From: a virus
Virus record (IMG/VR): IMGVR_UViG_3300027597_000023
Span: 1 to 36,232 of that record
Length of the DNA: 36,232 nt
Direction: 5' to 3' (one strand)
Numbering within the stretch: position 1 is the stretch's first letter; each line of letters starts with the position of its first letter. A program made the position numbers and the translations under genes. Positions 8,610 to 15,433 of this stretch are shown here, piece by piece. The notes below the pieces were generated by a model. That model was not told the origin of the DNA and did no database searches. It saw only the letters and a program-made list of their open reading frames with translations.

Positions 8610-8887
8610 TTCCTAATATTTTTCGCTTTGGGAAACCCGTCGACTTTTACCGTCGCCGCGAATTGCCCGACCCCCTCCCCCGGGGTGGCCCTTGTAACGG
8701 GGTGGGACATTGGCCCGGCGGAGGGGTGCTGACGTGCGTTTCGATCAATGTTTACGGGCCTTTGCTGCTGGTTTGCGTCACCAAGTGAATATAACTGCTA
8801 TTGTAGGCATGAGTGCCAGAAACAGGCCTAAAAGCGTGGTTTTCAGTGGTGCTGCCGCGGTAGGGGTAGGACATTTCGGGCCACTAC
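8610..8887. other. Intergenic region between putative TerS and TerL
   Basis: 278 bases with no convincing gene. The half nearest TerL is very GC-rich, with two direct copies of CGGGGTGG about 20 bases apart (8684-8706). The half nearest the small-terminase gene contains AT-rich patches such as TATATT on the minus strand (near 8790) that could serve as a -10 element, but no good -35 is visible. As almost every other junction overlaps, this gap is a likely place for a late promoter or a packaging site. That is inference. Confidence 0.4.
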
Positions 8888-9508
8888 CTAAACCAGGTCG
8901 GGCGTCTGCTCGTCGTTCACCGGGGTCACATCGCGCTCTTTCAGGTCCTTCATCAGGTCCCGGTGATTAACCGAAGCGGTCATGGCGAGGTGAATTGAGG
9001 TAGGTTGACCCTTAATTACAGCGAGTTTGTCGGTCAGCACAGCGACCGCTACGGGTAAGCCCCTATCATCTATCAAGTTAATAGAGGATTCAGCTAGTCG
9101 CTTGGTGCCCTTCCAGATTGCAACCTCCAAAAACCCGGTCACGTCTTTCCGCCAGTCCTCCTCGTTTTCTGGATAGTCTACCGGGACCTTAACTCCTCGG
9201 ATCAGCTTAAACGTAGTGGTGGGGCCAAGTCCGGTCTCTTCCGCAATCTTATCAATCGACTTGTTCTCCAGGATACCAGCGACGACAGCGTCTGCTTTTT
9301 CTTGGGTCAGCTTGTTGTTGAAGTGTTGGCCGGGGTGGTGTGTTTTGACGTACCCAAGCTCTTTGACTGCGTTGAAGACCTTCTCCTGCGTTGCCTGAGG
9401 GATCTCGGTGTTACCTGACAGCACTCGTTGCGTGTACAGGTAATTGACTCCAGCGGCCTTGGCGACGTCCTCGAGACTTGGCCTCTTCTTTGGCTTCTCA
9501 CCCGGCAT
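8888..9508 (-). CDS. Putative small terminase subunit with a LacI-type DNA-binding domain
   Basis: 206 aa. Residues 11-59 match the LacI-family HTH plus hinge pattern closely: SLEDVAKAAGVNYLYTQRVL, SGNTEIPQATQEKVFNAVKE, LGYVK. A second HTH-like stretch follows (KSIDKIAEETGLGPTTTFKL, ~83-102). No sugar-binding domain is present; the C-terminal half (LPVAVAVLTDKLAVIKGQPT) resembles the end of small terminase-like proteins that precede TerL in many phages. Position directly before TerL supports DNA recognition for packaging, but a transcriptional repressor is a real alternative. The start overlaps the glycosyltransferase-like gene by 11 bases. Confidence 0.65.
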   Translation of the reverse strand: MPGEKPKKRPSLEDVAKAAGVNYLYTQRVLSGNTEIPQATQEKVFNAVKELGYVKTHHPGQHFNNKLTQEKADAVVAGILENKSIDKIAEETGLGPTTTFKLIRGVKVPVDYPENEEDWRKDVTGFLEVAIWKGTKRLAESSINLIDDRGLPVAVAVLTDKLAVIKGQPTSIHLAMTASVNHRDLMKDLKERDVTPVNDEQTPDLV

Positions 9509-10295
9509 AAGGCTTGAACGAGTATGGGTACTCTCCCCAGTGGTTGAGTTGCATTTTGGGCTTCATAGCGAAGTGCTGCACACCTGCTAGGGTCATCCGG
9601 ACTGCCGCAGCGTAATCCTCAGAGAGATACTCGAGTTTACCCGGCCTCGATTCCATTGCGAACGGCATCCACAGGGTCGGGAAGCGCTCGACGCGCACAT
9701 CGTCGCACCAGTCGATCCTGTACGGGTACTGCACTCCTGACCCTCCCAACGCATCAAGTGTCGCCAGAAGGCATTTACGGGGGATTGCGAGGCATCCCGA
9801 TGCGAACATGGTGATGGGCACAAGCTCCGCTGCGCATTCGGCGTCAGAGACCTGATGCTTCAGGGCCTGCAAGTGCTCTGCCTTGGGCCGGAGGGCCGGC
9901 CTGGGCGGAACTGTCCGGCATGGGTAGGGGATGCAGACCGTTGCCTGGTGCTGATGGGCCAGCTCGGCCATGTGGATAATGTCGGATGCATCGAACTCAA
10001 TGTCGTGGTCGAGCTGGATCCACACGTCCTTGCCTGAGTCGAGGAACCACTTGGTAGCGCGGCACCGGGACCGGCTGATCAGTGCATCCTCCCGGATGGT
10101 GCGCAGGTCGGTCTGCCTGTCCGACCATGAGAATTTGGCGGTCAGGTCGACCCAGGACATGATGCACGCGGAACTCATGCCACCGTAGGCGTACATACTG
10201 AAGTGGATCGACGGCCTGGTGCCTGTCTGTGCCGGTTGCTCTGTTGGAATGAATGGATCTGCCATCTGAGGGGATTCTGCCTTGGTTGCGTTCAT
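9498..10295 (-). CDS. Glycosyltransferase-like protein (GT-A fold)
   Basis: 265 aa. The pattern of a GT-A nucleotide-sugar transferase is visible: an Arg-rich helix before the acidic motif (SRSRCRATKWFLDSGKDVWI), then LDHDIEF with D96-H97-D98 as the metal-binding DxD, then FASGCLAIPRK, the acceptor-side LSEDYAA (E226, D227) and a late His in NHWGEYPY (H252) that may complete the metal site. No signal peptide or membrane segment, so it should act in the cytoplasm, on modified DNA bases, a virion protein or a host component. It is embedded between DNA-binding genes, with an ATGA overlap upstream. Family assignment is by motif; substrate unknown. Confidence 0.65.
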   Translation of the reverse strand: MNATKAESPQMADPFIPTEQPAQTGTRPSIHFSMYAYGGMSSACIMSWVDLTAKFSWSDRQTDLRTIREDALISRSRCRATKWFLDSGKDVWIQLDHDIEFDASDIIHMAELAHQHQATVCIPYPCRTVPPRPALRPKAEHLQALKHQVSDAECAAELVPITMFASGCLAIPRKCLLATLDALGGSGVQYPYRIDWCDDVRVERFPTLWMPFAMESRPGKLEYLSEDYAAAVRMTLAGVQHFAMKPKMQLNHWGEYPYSFKPYAG

Positions 10296-10618
10296 GGTAC
10301 AATGTCCTTTCGTTGGGTTGCGAGGTAGAGTTCATGCCCCTTGCTGATCAGGTAGACCACGCTGCCTCGGGGCACTTGGCAGGCCGCGGCCACCTCGTTG
10401 AGCGAGAGGCCACGGTCGCGCAAGAAGTAGGCCTTGCGTGCCATGTCCGGCGTGTGGCGCTGCTCGGTGACTTCCGGCTCAGTCTCTATCACCGGGTCTG
10501 GCGTGCCGTCAGCCTTGAATGCCATGTCCTTGGGGTAGGATAACCAGCCACGCTGCAACCCTATTTTAACAAGGTGCGGTGCTTCCATCAGTAGTTTCGT
10601 TGTGTTTGTTACTATCAT
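10292..10618 (-). CDS. Small helix-turn-helix protein
   Basis: 108 aa. Residues ~69-95 (RGLSLNEVAAACQVPRGSVV then YLISKGHE) form a clear HTH: helix, tight turn, recognition helix. The N-terminal part (APHLVKIGLQRGWLSYPKDM) is basic and aromatic, and an acidic linker with TPDMARKAYFLRD lies between. Start and stop each overlap their neighbours by four bases (ATGA). It sits between the primase-zinc gene and the glycosyltransferase-like gene, so a transcription or replication regulator is likely; target unknown. Confidence 0.7.
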   Translation of the reverse strand: MIVTNTTKLLMEAPHLVKIGLQRGWLSYPKDMAFKADGTPDPVIETEPEVTEQRHTPDMARKAYFLRDRGLSLNEVAAACQVPRGSVVYLISKGHELYLATQRKDIVP

Positions 10619-10947
10619 AACAGTGATATGTCTAGCGGTGTAGCGGGCAAGTGCTGCCTACCCTTGCCGCTTTTATCTCCTATAAGCTGGAATATGCGTT
10701 GTCTGTGTGCCTTGCCTTGGGCGCCGGGGTGGATAACGCAACCAAACCTCCCGTCTGCCTGGATGACTAGGTGGTTGCGTTGTTTGTCCCCTCCTTCCTC
10801 GGCACAGGCTGGGCATTGCCCGATCAATTTCGAGCCAATTTTTCGCAGGCCTACCGCTGTCAAGCACTGTCTAGTGTTTGGGACGGATGGGACGGCATTT
10901 TCCAACTCCATTCCTACTCTGAACACAGTTTTGGTACTTTTACTCAT
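10615..10947 (-). CDS. Stand-alone CHC2-like primase zinc-binding protein
   Basis: 110 aa from the ATG at 10947. It carries a zinc site like that of DnaG-type primases: C45-x2-C48 in QCPACAEEGG, then the conserved-type HLVIQADGRFGC leading to C70-x2-H73 (CVIHPG). There is no TOPRIM catalytic domain. It follows the PrimPol gene, suggesting that it supplies template recognition to the AEP primase in trans (inference). A TTG at 11010 overlapping the PrimPol stop would add 21 residues, but that extension is read entirely through one arm of a large inverted repeat and the ATG has a GGTG five bases upstream. The other arm lies inside this gene. Confidence 0.7.
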   Translation of the reverse strand: MSKSTKTVFRVGMELENAVPSVPNTRQCLTAVGLRKIGSKLIGQCPACAEEGGDKQRNHLVIQADGRFGCVIHPGAQGKAHRQRIFQLIGDKSGKGRQHLPATPLDISLL

Positions 10948-11006
10948 CTTGCACCGAGTTGAGAAGTGCCGTCCTCCGTCCCAAACGCTTGACAACGCTT
11001 GACAGC
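10856..11006. repeat. Inverted repeat (arms 10856-10908 and 10956-11006)
   Basis: The plus strand at 10856-10908 and the minus strand at 11006-10956 both begin GCTGTCAAGC and share GTTTGGGACGGA and GGACGGCA. By eye they match at 44 of 51 aligned positions, with one 2-base gap. The 47-base spacer contains the ATG of the CHC2-like gene. An RNA covering it could fold into a long stem that hides this start. The right arm also contains a tandem TGTCAAGCG. Confidence 0.85.
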
Positions 11007-12989
11007 TCAAGCCATTTCCGACGAGGTCAAGACCACTTTCATGTAGCCTCGCGCCTGTTGTTGCTGACCGTCACTGCGGTGAATGTGGTTCGACGGGATG
11101 GCCTGGTGGATCTCCAGCATGAGTTCCGCTGCCCGGCGCTGGAAGCGCTTGTCCGGTTCAGGCCCCCATTCCTTGTTGCTGCACATCGCCATGTAGGCAG
11201 CATACAGCTCCTCGCTTGTAATACTATCCGACGACATACTGCTTGCCCGTATGTGATTCACTACAAAGTATCTCACACTATCACTTTCGCTCAACAAGTT
11301 GTCTATCATAGCCCGCTGCCTCTCGGTCACCGGGAACGGCCTTCCGGCCTGCATGACCCGGCACAGATCCTCCGCGCCCTCTAGGAACCAGTTCAATATA
11401 CCGCTGCCCTCACGCTCAATCATCACATCGTGATAATTCGGGATCACCTTCTCCGGCTTGGGCTGGCTGAAGTCGAGCAGCAGCAGCCGCCGGGACCACG
11501 CCCCCAGATCGCCCTGCACATTCACCTTCAGCCGGCTATTGGCCGTCACGATGACGTTCCAGTCGCCGACCACGGCCTTGGCCCCTGACTTCCCCTTGAA
11601 TTCCACGGCCAGCCTGTCGCCGCCGGTCAGCGCCTTCAGGAACTGGCTCTCCTCGCAGTTGAGGAAGTCCGGCGGCACATCGCTGCCAATCAGCAAGGTC
11701 CTATCATGGAAGTTCCCCAGCTCGAACCGGCTGCCCAGGTGATTCGTTCTCAGCTCGCTGCAGTTCTCGTCCCCAACCAGCCGCCTGACCAATCCAGCCA
11801 CTGTTGACTTCCCGCCGCCACCAGTACCCGTCAGCAGCAATATCACCTGCGGCCTGTTCCGCTGCAGCAGCGCTAGGCCGCCCCATCTCTGCAGCAGCAC
11901 CTGATCCTCGCGCTCGGGCAGCGCATGATCCAGGAAGGCCTGCCACATCCCGCTGCCGGCACCCTGCACGTACCTGACCGGCGTCTGGTTCCTTGACATC
12001 CACTCCGGGCCGAACCCGTGCATGGCATAGGGCACGCTCCTCAGATCCACCATCACATTGCTGCAGTGCACCACGCTGTCCGGCCTGGTAAACGGATTAC
12101 GCTCCACCTGCAACGCCCCGATCAGGTCGACCACCTGATCCGCGAAGCTCACTGTCAGCCGCGTCAGGAGCGCCGGCAGCCGCGGATCCTCTGTCGATGC
12201 CATCTGGTCCAACAGAACGCGCCTGGCGGTCTCCAAGACGCGCTGCTGCATCTCCTCGCGGCTCATGGATATCCAAATCCCCCTGTCGCCGGCATACCAG
12301 TAGTGCTGCCCGGTCTGGGCATCGAAGAGCAGCCGCTCCTTGTGCGCCATGTACCCGGCAAAGAATGTCGGGTGCAAATTACCAGTACCGCTCCTCCCGA
12401 ACGTCCATGGCACGCCATGCAGCCGGAGCAACTGCGCCATCTCATCCCTACTGCCCGGGACCGGCCATCCATCGGGCCAACGGATCTGACTGAACTCCAG
12501 CGCCACCGGCGGCCTGTCCACCAGCACGCTATACTCGCACCCGCTCGGGTGCACGCCCTTCACCGTGCTCAGGTTCCCCGTGCTGCGCCATTCGTACAGC
12601 GGCTTGCCCATCATGCGCCCATTGACCTCCACCATCTCGGTCGTGCTGCGCTCCGCGCACGGCTTGGGGTAGGCCCCCGTGATCCTGACGCCCACCTGTG
12701 CGCCCCGTTTGCCCTTCCACCGGGCACTGCCCTGCAGCACCGGATTCACCTTCAGGAACGCCTCCAGACTCCCCTCATCGTCGAAGTCTATCGCACACAG
12801 CCCGCCGCTCCATTCCCCCAGCCTCACAGCCACGTTCCCGTGCTCAAGCATGACCCGGTAAACATCCCTCTTGGTACTCTCCATGGTCTCCTGGGTGTAC
12901 TTGACCATCGGAATCTTGGTCCCCGGGTTCTGCGGCACCAGGAACAGCGGCGTGCCCAGCCATCCCTCGATCTCTTGCGTCGTCATCAT
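11007..12989 (-). CDS. Primase-polymerase (AEP PrimPol) fused to an SF3 helicase
   Basis: 660 aa, two enzymes in one chain. Residues ~10-165 resemble the bifunctional primase/polymerase (AEP) domain: LCAIDFDDEG with catalytic D68 and D70, and the VKGVHPSGCEYS segment (143-154) like the His-containing motif of this family. Residues ~340-560 form a D5/P4-type superfamily 3 helicase: Walker A GTGGGGKST (388-396), motif B TLLIGSDVPPDF (431-442), sensor WNVIVTANSRLKVN (477-490, Asn484) and an Arg finger at R500/R501. The middle ~100 residues are D5-N-like. It would open the origin, prime, and possibly copy DNA. Its ATG overlaps the Pif1 stop. No family A or B polymerase is present. Confidence 0.85.
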   Translation of the reverse strand: MMTTQEIEGWLGTPLFLVPQNPGTKIPMVKYTQETMESTKRDVYRVMLEHGNVAVRLGEWSGGLCAIDFDDEGSLEAFLKVNPVLQGSARWKGKRGAQVGVRITGAYPKPCAERSTTEMVEVNGRMMGKPLYEWRSTGNLSTVKGVHPSGCEYSVLVDRPPVALEFSQIRWPDGWPVPGSRDEMAQLLRLHGVPWTFGRSGTGNLHPTFFAGYMAHKERLLFDAQTGQHYWYAGDRGIWISMSREEMQQRVLETARRVLLDQMASTEDPRLPALLTRLTVSFADQVVDLIGALQVERNPFTRPDSVVHCSNVMVDLRSVPYAMHGFGPEWMSRNQTPVRYVQGAGSGMWQAFLDHALPEREDQVLLQRWGGLALLQRNRPQVILLLTGTGGGGKSTVAGLVRRLVGDENCSELRTNHLGSRFELGNFHDRTLLIGSDVPPDFLNCEESQFLKALTGGDRLAVEFKGKSGAKAVVGDWNVIVTANSRLKVNVQGDLGAWSRRLLLLDFSQPKPEKVIPNYHDVMIEREGSGILNWFLEGAEDLCRVMQAGRPFPVTERQRAMIDNLLSESDSVRYFVVNHIRASSMSSDSITSEELYAAYMAMCSNKEWGPEPDKRFQRRAAELMLEIHQAIPSNHIHRSDGQQQQARGYMKVVLTSSEMA

Positions 12990-14254
12990 ACCTCTTCGCG
13001 CCTTTCAAACCGCAACGCCTCCTCGCTGATGAACCAGCCCTTCGGCCACTCGGTCAGGTAGATCCCGCCCAGCGTCCGCACCCGGCTTAGTGCCACGTAG
13101 GCCTGCCCGGGCTCCCGGGCCGCCCGGATATCAATCCTCGCGGCATCCAGGGTTAGTCCCTGCGCCCGGTGAATGGTCATCGCGTAGGCCAATCGGAGCG
13201 GGTATTGTTGGACGGTCACCCCCAGCGACTCAAAGAACCATTTGCGCCGGCCCAATGAAATCTTTGCCCCGCGGCTCTCGACCACGATGTCGCTGCCCCG
13301 GAACTCCACCACCCGGCCCACCTGGCCATTGTAGAAGCCCTGCTCCGCATCATTCGCGGTGAACATCACCGCAGCCCCGGGCTTCAACTGCAGCACCCGC
13401 GGCGTGCTCATGTTCTTGGTTGCGAACTCCACCGCCTGATCAACGCCCTTGACCTCGGCATCGAACACGGCAATCGGGCCATCAATGCTGCTCAAGCGGT
13501 AGTTGTTCCACTTGTCCACCTGCACGTTGTGCGTCATCAGCCGGGTGATGTGCTCCGGCGGGTTCATCTTGAGCGCACTGCGCAGCAACTGGTTGTCCCG
13601 CGGCTTCATCCTACCCACCCGGAACCCGCTCAGCATCTCAATGAACGGCACGTCATTCTGCCGCCGCACCTTCTCGAGCTTGATCGTCTTGAAGTCAGCC
13701 TCCATCCAAGCCTGACTCAGGAACGCCCAGTCGTATGGCTTGCTTTGGTCGGTCCTGACCGGCGGCAACTGCAGGAAGTCGCCCAGGAAGATGACCTGTA
13801 ACCCGCCGAAAGGCCGGCTGTCTTCTCTGATCCGCTTCACCCAGTAGTTCAGGAAGTCGAGGTGCCGGCCGGCCATCATGCTGATCTCGTCGACCACCAG
13901 CACCTCGGTGCCCCGCACGCGCTTGCGGGCGCCATGCACTGCCGGGTGGCTCTCCAGCCTCTCAGCAGCCTGCAGGAAGTCCTCGCCATCCTGCGGCCCC
14001 AACTGCATCCCGCACCACCTGTGCACGGTGGTCCCGCCTATATTCAGCGCAGCAATGCCTGTCGGGGCCGTGATGGCCACGTCCCGAACTCCTTCCACCC
14101 TGCTCAGGAACTCCCGCAGCAGCGTGCTCTTGCCGGTGCCCGCCTGCCCTGTGAGGAAGACGTTCCCGAACGATGTTGCCCAGACCATGAAACGGTCCTC
14201 GGGCGTCGGATCGAAGTCGTCCCCGATCACATGGACAGACGGGCTGGCAATCAT
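12986..14254 (-). CDS. Pif1-like SF1B DNA helicase
   Basis: 422 aa with the helicase motifs in order: Walker A TGQAGTGKST (35-44), motif Ia ITAPTGIAALNIGGTTVHRW, Walker B VVDEISMM (120-127), motif III FLGDFLQLPPV (156-166), and near the C-terminus VTVQQYPLRLAYAMTIHRAQ then GLTLDAARID (motif V region) and QAYVALSRVRTLGGI (motif VI). All key residues are present. Pif1 enzymes move 5'-3' on single strands, displace proteins and unwind G4 structures, and related phage enzymes (T4 Dda) act at origins. It lies in one coupled run between the exonuclease and the PrimPol-helicase, so the phage carries two helicases, which may use opposite strands. Confidence 0.92.
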   Translation of the reverse strand: MIASPSVHVIGDDFDPTPEDRFMVWATSFGNVFLTGQAGTGKSTLLREFLSRVEGVRDVAITAPTGIAALNIGGTTVHRWCGMQLGPQDGEDFLQAAERLESHPAVHGARKRVRGTEVLVVDEISMMAGRHLDFLNYWVKRIREDSRPFGGLQVIFLGDFLQLPPVRTDQSKPYDWAFLSQAWMEADFKTIKLEKVRRQNDVPFIEMLSGFRVGRMKPRDNQLLRSALKMNPPEHITRLMTHNVQVDKWNNYRLSSIDGPIAVFDAEVKGVDQAVEFATKNMSTPRVLQLKPGAAVMFTANDAEQGFYNGQVGRVVEFRGSDIVVESRGAKISLGRRKWFFESLGVTVQQYPLRLAYAMTIHRAQGLTLDAARIDIRAAREPGQAYVALSRVRTLGGIYLTEWPKGWFISEEALRFERREEV

Positions 14255-14259
14255 TGGCG

Positions 14260-14964
14260 TCAGTAGGTAGGGATCAGAATGTCGGCCACCTGCTGTGTAA
14301 GTTGCACATCCCGCAGGCAGTAGTTGATCGCTGCCTCGCGGTCGGTCCGGAAGAGCTCGCTGAACATGGCGCCGTTGCCGGCCTTGTCGCCCAACCCGAG
14401 GTGCCTTGAGATCGCAGCCAGACTCCCGTGCGCCCGGTTGTCACCGAGCTGCCATGACTCGCGCAGGTCGACGATCAGGTCATTCCAGTACCTGCCATTC
14501 CTGAGCCAGTACGGCACCGTCACCCGGTGCTTCCAAGACCGCTTGATCAGGAACGGCAAGTCGAACGGCTTGGTATTGAACCCGATCAACTGCGGCTTGC
14601 GCTCAAAGCTGTCGAGCAGTGACCAGAACTGCAGCAGCATGGCCTTCTCGCCATCCGCATCGGCGCAGAGCACCGCTGGCTGCTCATGCTCGACTCGGTA
14701 TCCGATGCATAGCACCTGCCCGCTCAGGGCATCCAGTGCTGCGTGCTTGATGTAGTCGCTGACGTGGTTCTCCTCGGCCCGCTGGATCTTCTCCGCGATG
14801 ATGTCCGGGTTCTTGATGTTGCCCAACTTGACCTGGCTCGGGTCAAACGGCGGGATAACCAACTCCGCAATGGGAAGCGGTCCTGTCTCGATGTCAAAGT
14901 AGATACGTGGATTTGCTGGCATAATGCTAAAACGGTTTGAATTGGTAGTTGTGCGTTTGTCCAC
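14260..14964 (-). CDS. Stand-alone DEDDy 3'-5' exonuclease (PolB exonuclease-like)
   Basis: About 234 aa. The three exonuclease motifs of the DnaQ/PolB superfamily are visible: Exo I RIYFDIETGPLP (Asp and Glu of DxE), Exo II LIGFNTKPFDLPFL, and Exo III INYCLRDVQLT with Tyr-x3-Asp, the DEDDy arrangement of PolB proofreading domains. No polymerase palm follows, so it is a separate exonuclease. It lies between the HTH/RpoA-CTD-like gene and the Pif1 helicase. It may proofread for the PrimPol or trim recombination ends (inference). Start: a GTG at 14964 has GGGGGTG seven bases upstream; an internal ATG at 14922 (MPANPRIYFD) is the alternative and keeps every motif. Confidence 0.85.
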   Translation of the reverse strand: MDKRTTTNSNRFSIMPANPRIYFDIETGPLPIAELVIPPFDPSQVKLGNIKNPDIIAEKIQRAEENHVSDYIKHAALDALSGQVLCIGYRVEHEQPAVLCADADGEKAMLLQFWSLLDSFERKPQLIGFNTKPFDLPFLIKRSWKHRVTVPYWLRNGRYWNDLIVDLRESWQLGDNRAHGSLAAISRHLGLGDKAGNGAMFSELFRTDREAAINYCLRDVQLTQQVADILIPTY

Positions 14965-15027
14965 CGATGCGCACCCCCGGCTTGCTTAACCATGAGTCCC
15001 CAGCAGCAACAGGCTGCCGGGAAAGTG

Positions 15028-15429
15028 TTAGATGATCTTCCCGCAGTGCGGGCACAGCTTGGGCATCTTGGGCTGCTTGATCAGCACCGGAACGCCCAGC
15101 CATTCGCAGATCTCGGAGTAGGACTTCCACCCAAATCCGGTCACCGAATGCGGGTGCAGGTGCCCCGATGCGTAGAGACTAAGGGCCTCGTCCTTGTTCT
15201 TCACCGCCATCCGGTTGAGGACATTGAATGTGCGCGTGCTGAACGGCCATCCCCACTGCGCCTGAATGGCTTCCTTGGCCTTGGCCACCATGGAGATCTG
15301 GCTGACCCTCTGCTTGCTCAATCCGAGCACCGCACCGATGCGAGTGATTGACTGGCCCTCGGCCCTCATCTGCATCACCTCGGGGATGAGGTGCGCGATC
15401 TTGGAGTACTTCTTCTTCGGGGCTGTCAT
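15028..15429 (-). CDS. HTH + RpoA C-terminal-domain-like protein with a zinc knuckle
   Basis: 133 aa from the ATG at 15429. Residues 24-50 are an HTH like sigma region 4 (GQSITRIGAVLGLSKQRVSQ). Residues 60-115 match the pattern of the bacterial RNA polymerase alpha C-terminal domain: FSTRTFNVLNRM corresponds to E. coli TVRSANCLK, with Arg (265) and Asn (268) kept, and GFGWKSYSEICEWL to NLGKKSLTEIKDVL, with Gly296, Lys298, Ser299 and Glu302 kept. In E. coli these residues contact UP-element DNA. The C-terminus has CPHCG (126-130), half a zinc site. It probably binds DNA and may act on host RNA polymerase, or may use the HhH-type fold only for DNA binding. It lies next to the SSB-like and exonuclease genes. 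Confidence 0.7.
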   Translation of the reverse strand: MTAPKKKYSKIAHLIPEVMQMRAEGQSITRIGAVLGLSKQRVSQISMVAKAKEAIQAQWGWPFSTRTFNVLNRMAVKNKDEALSLYASGHLHPHSVTGFGWKSYSEICEWLGVPVLIKQPKMPKLCPHCGKII

Positions 15430-15433
15430 GGAA

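Noticed and set aside
8768-8887. Minus-strand frames between TerS and TerL, one with a hydrophobic stretch (TTLLGLFLALMPTIAVIF)
   Set aside because: The hydrophobic frame has no usable start codon or ribosome site, and the neighbouring ATG frame is 39 codons without a Shine-Dalgarno. Left as non-coding.
12018-13061. Plus-strand open frame of 347 codons
   Set aside because: Lies antisense to the PrimPol-helicase, is His/Pro/Arg-rich without a domain pattern, and the opposite strand has clear motifs. A GC-rich shadow.
14724-14993. 89-codon minus-strand frame at the start of the exonuclease gene
   Set aside because: Overlaps the exonuclease coding region in another frame and is Arg/Ser-rich, as expected for a shifted reading of GC-rich codons.
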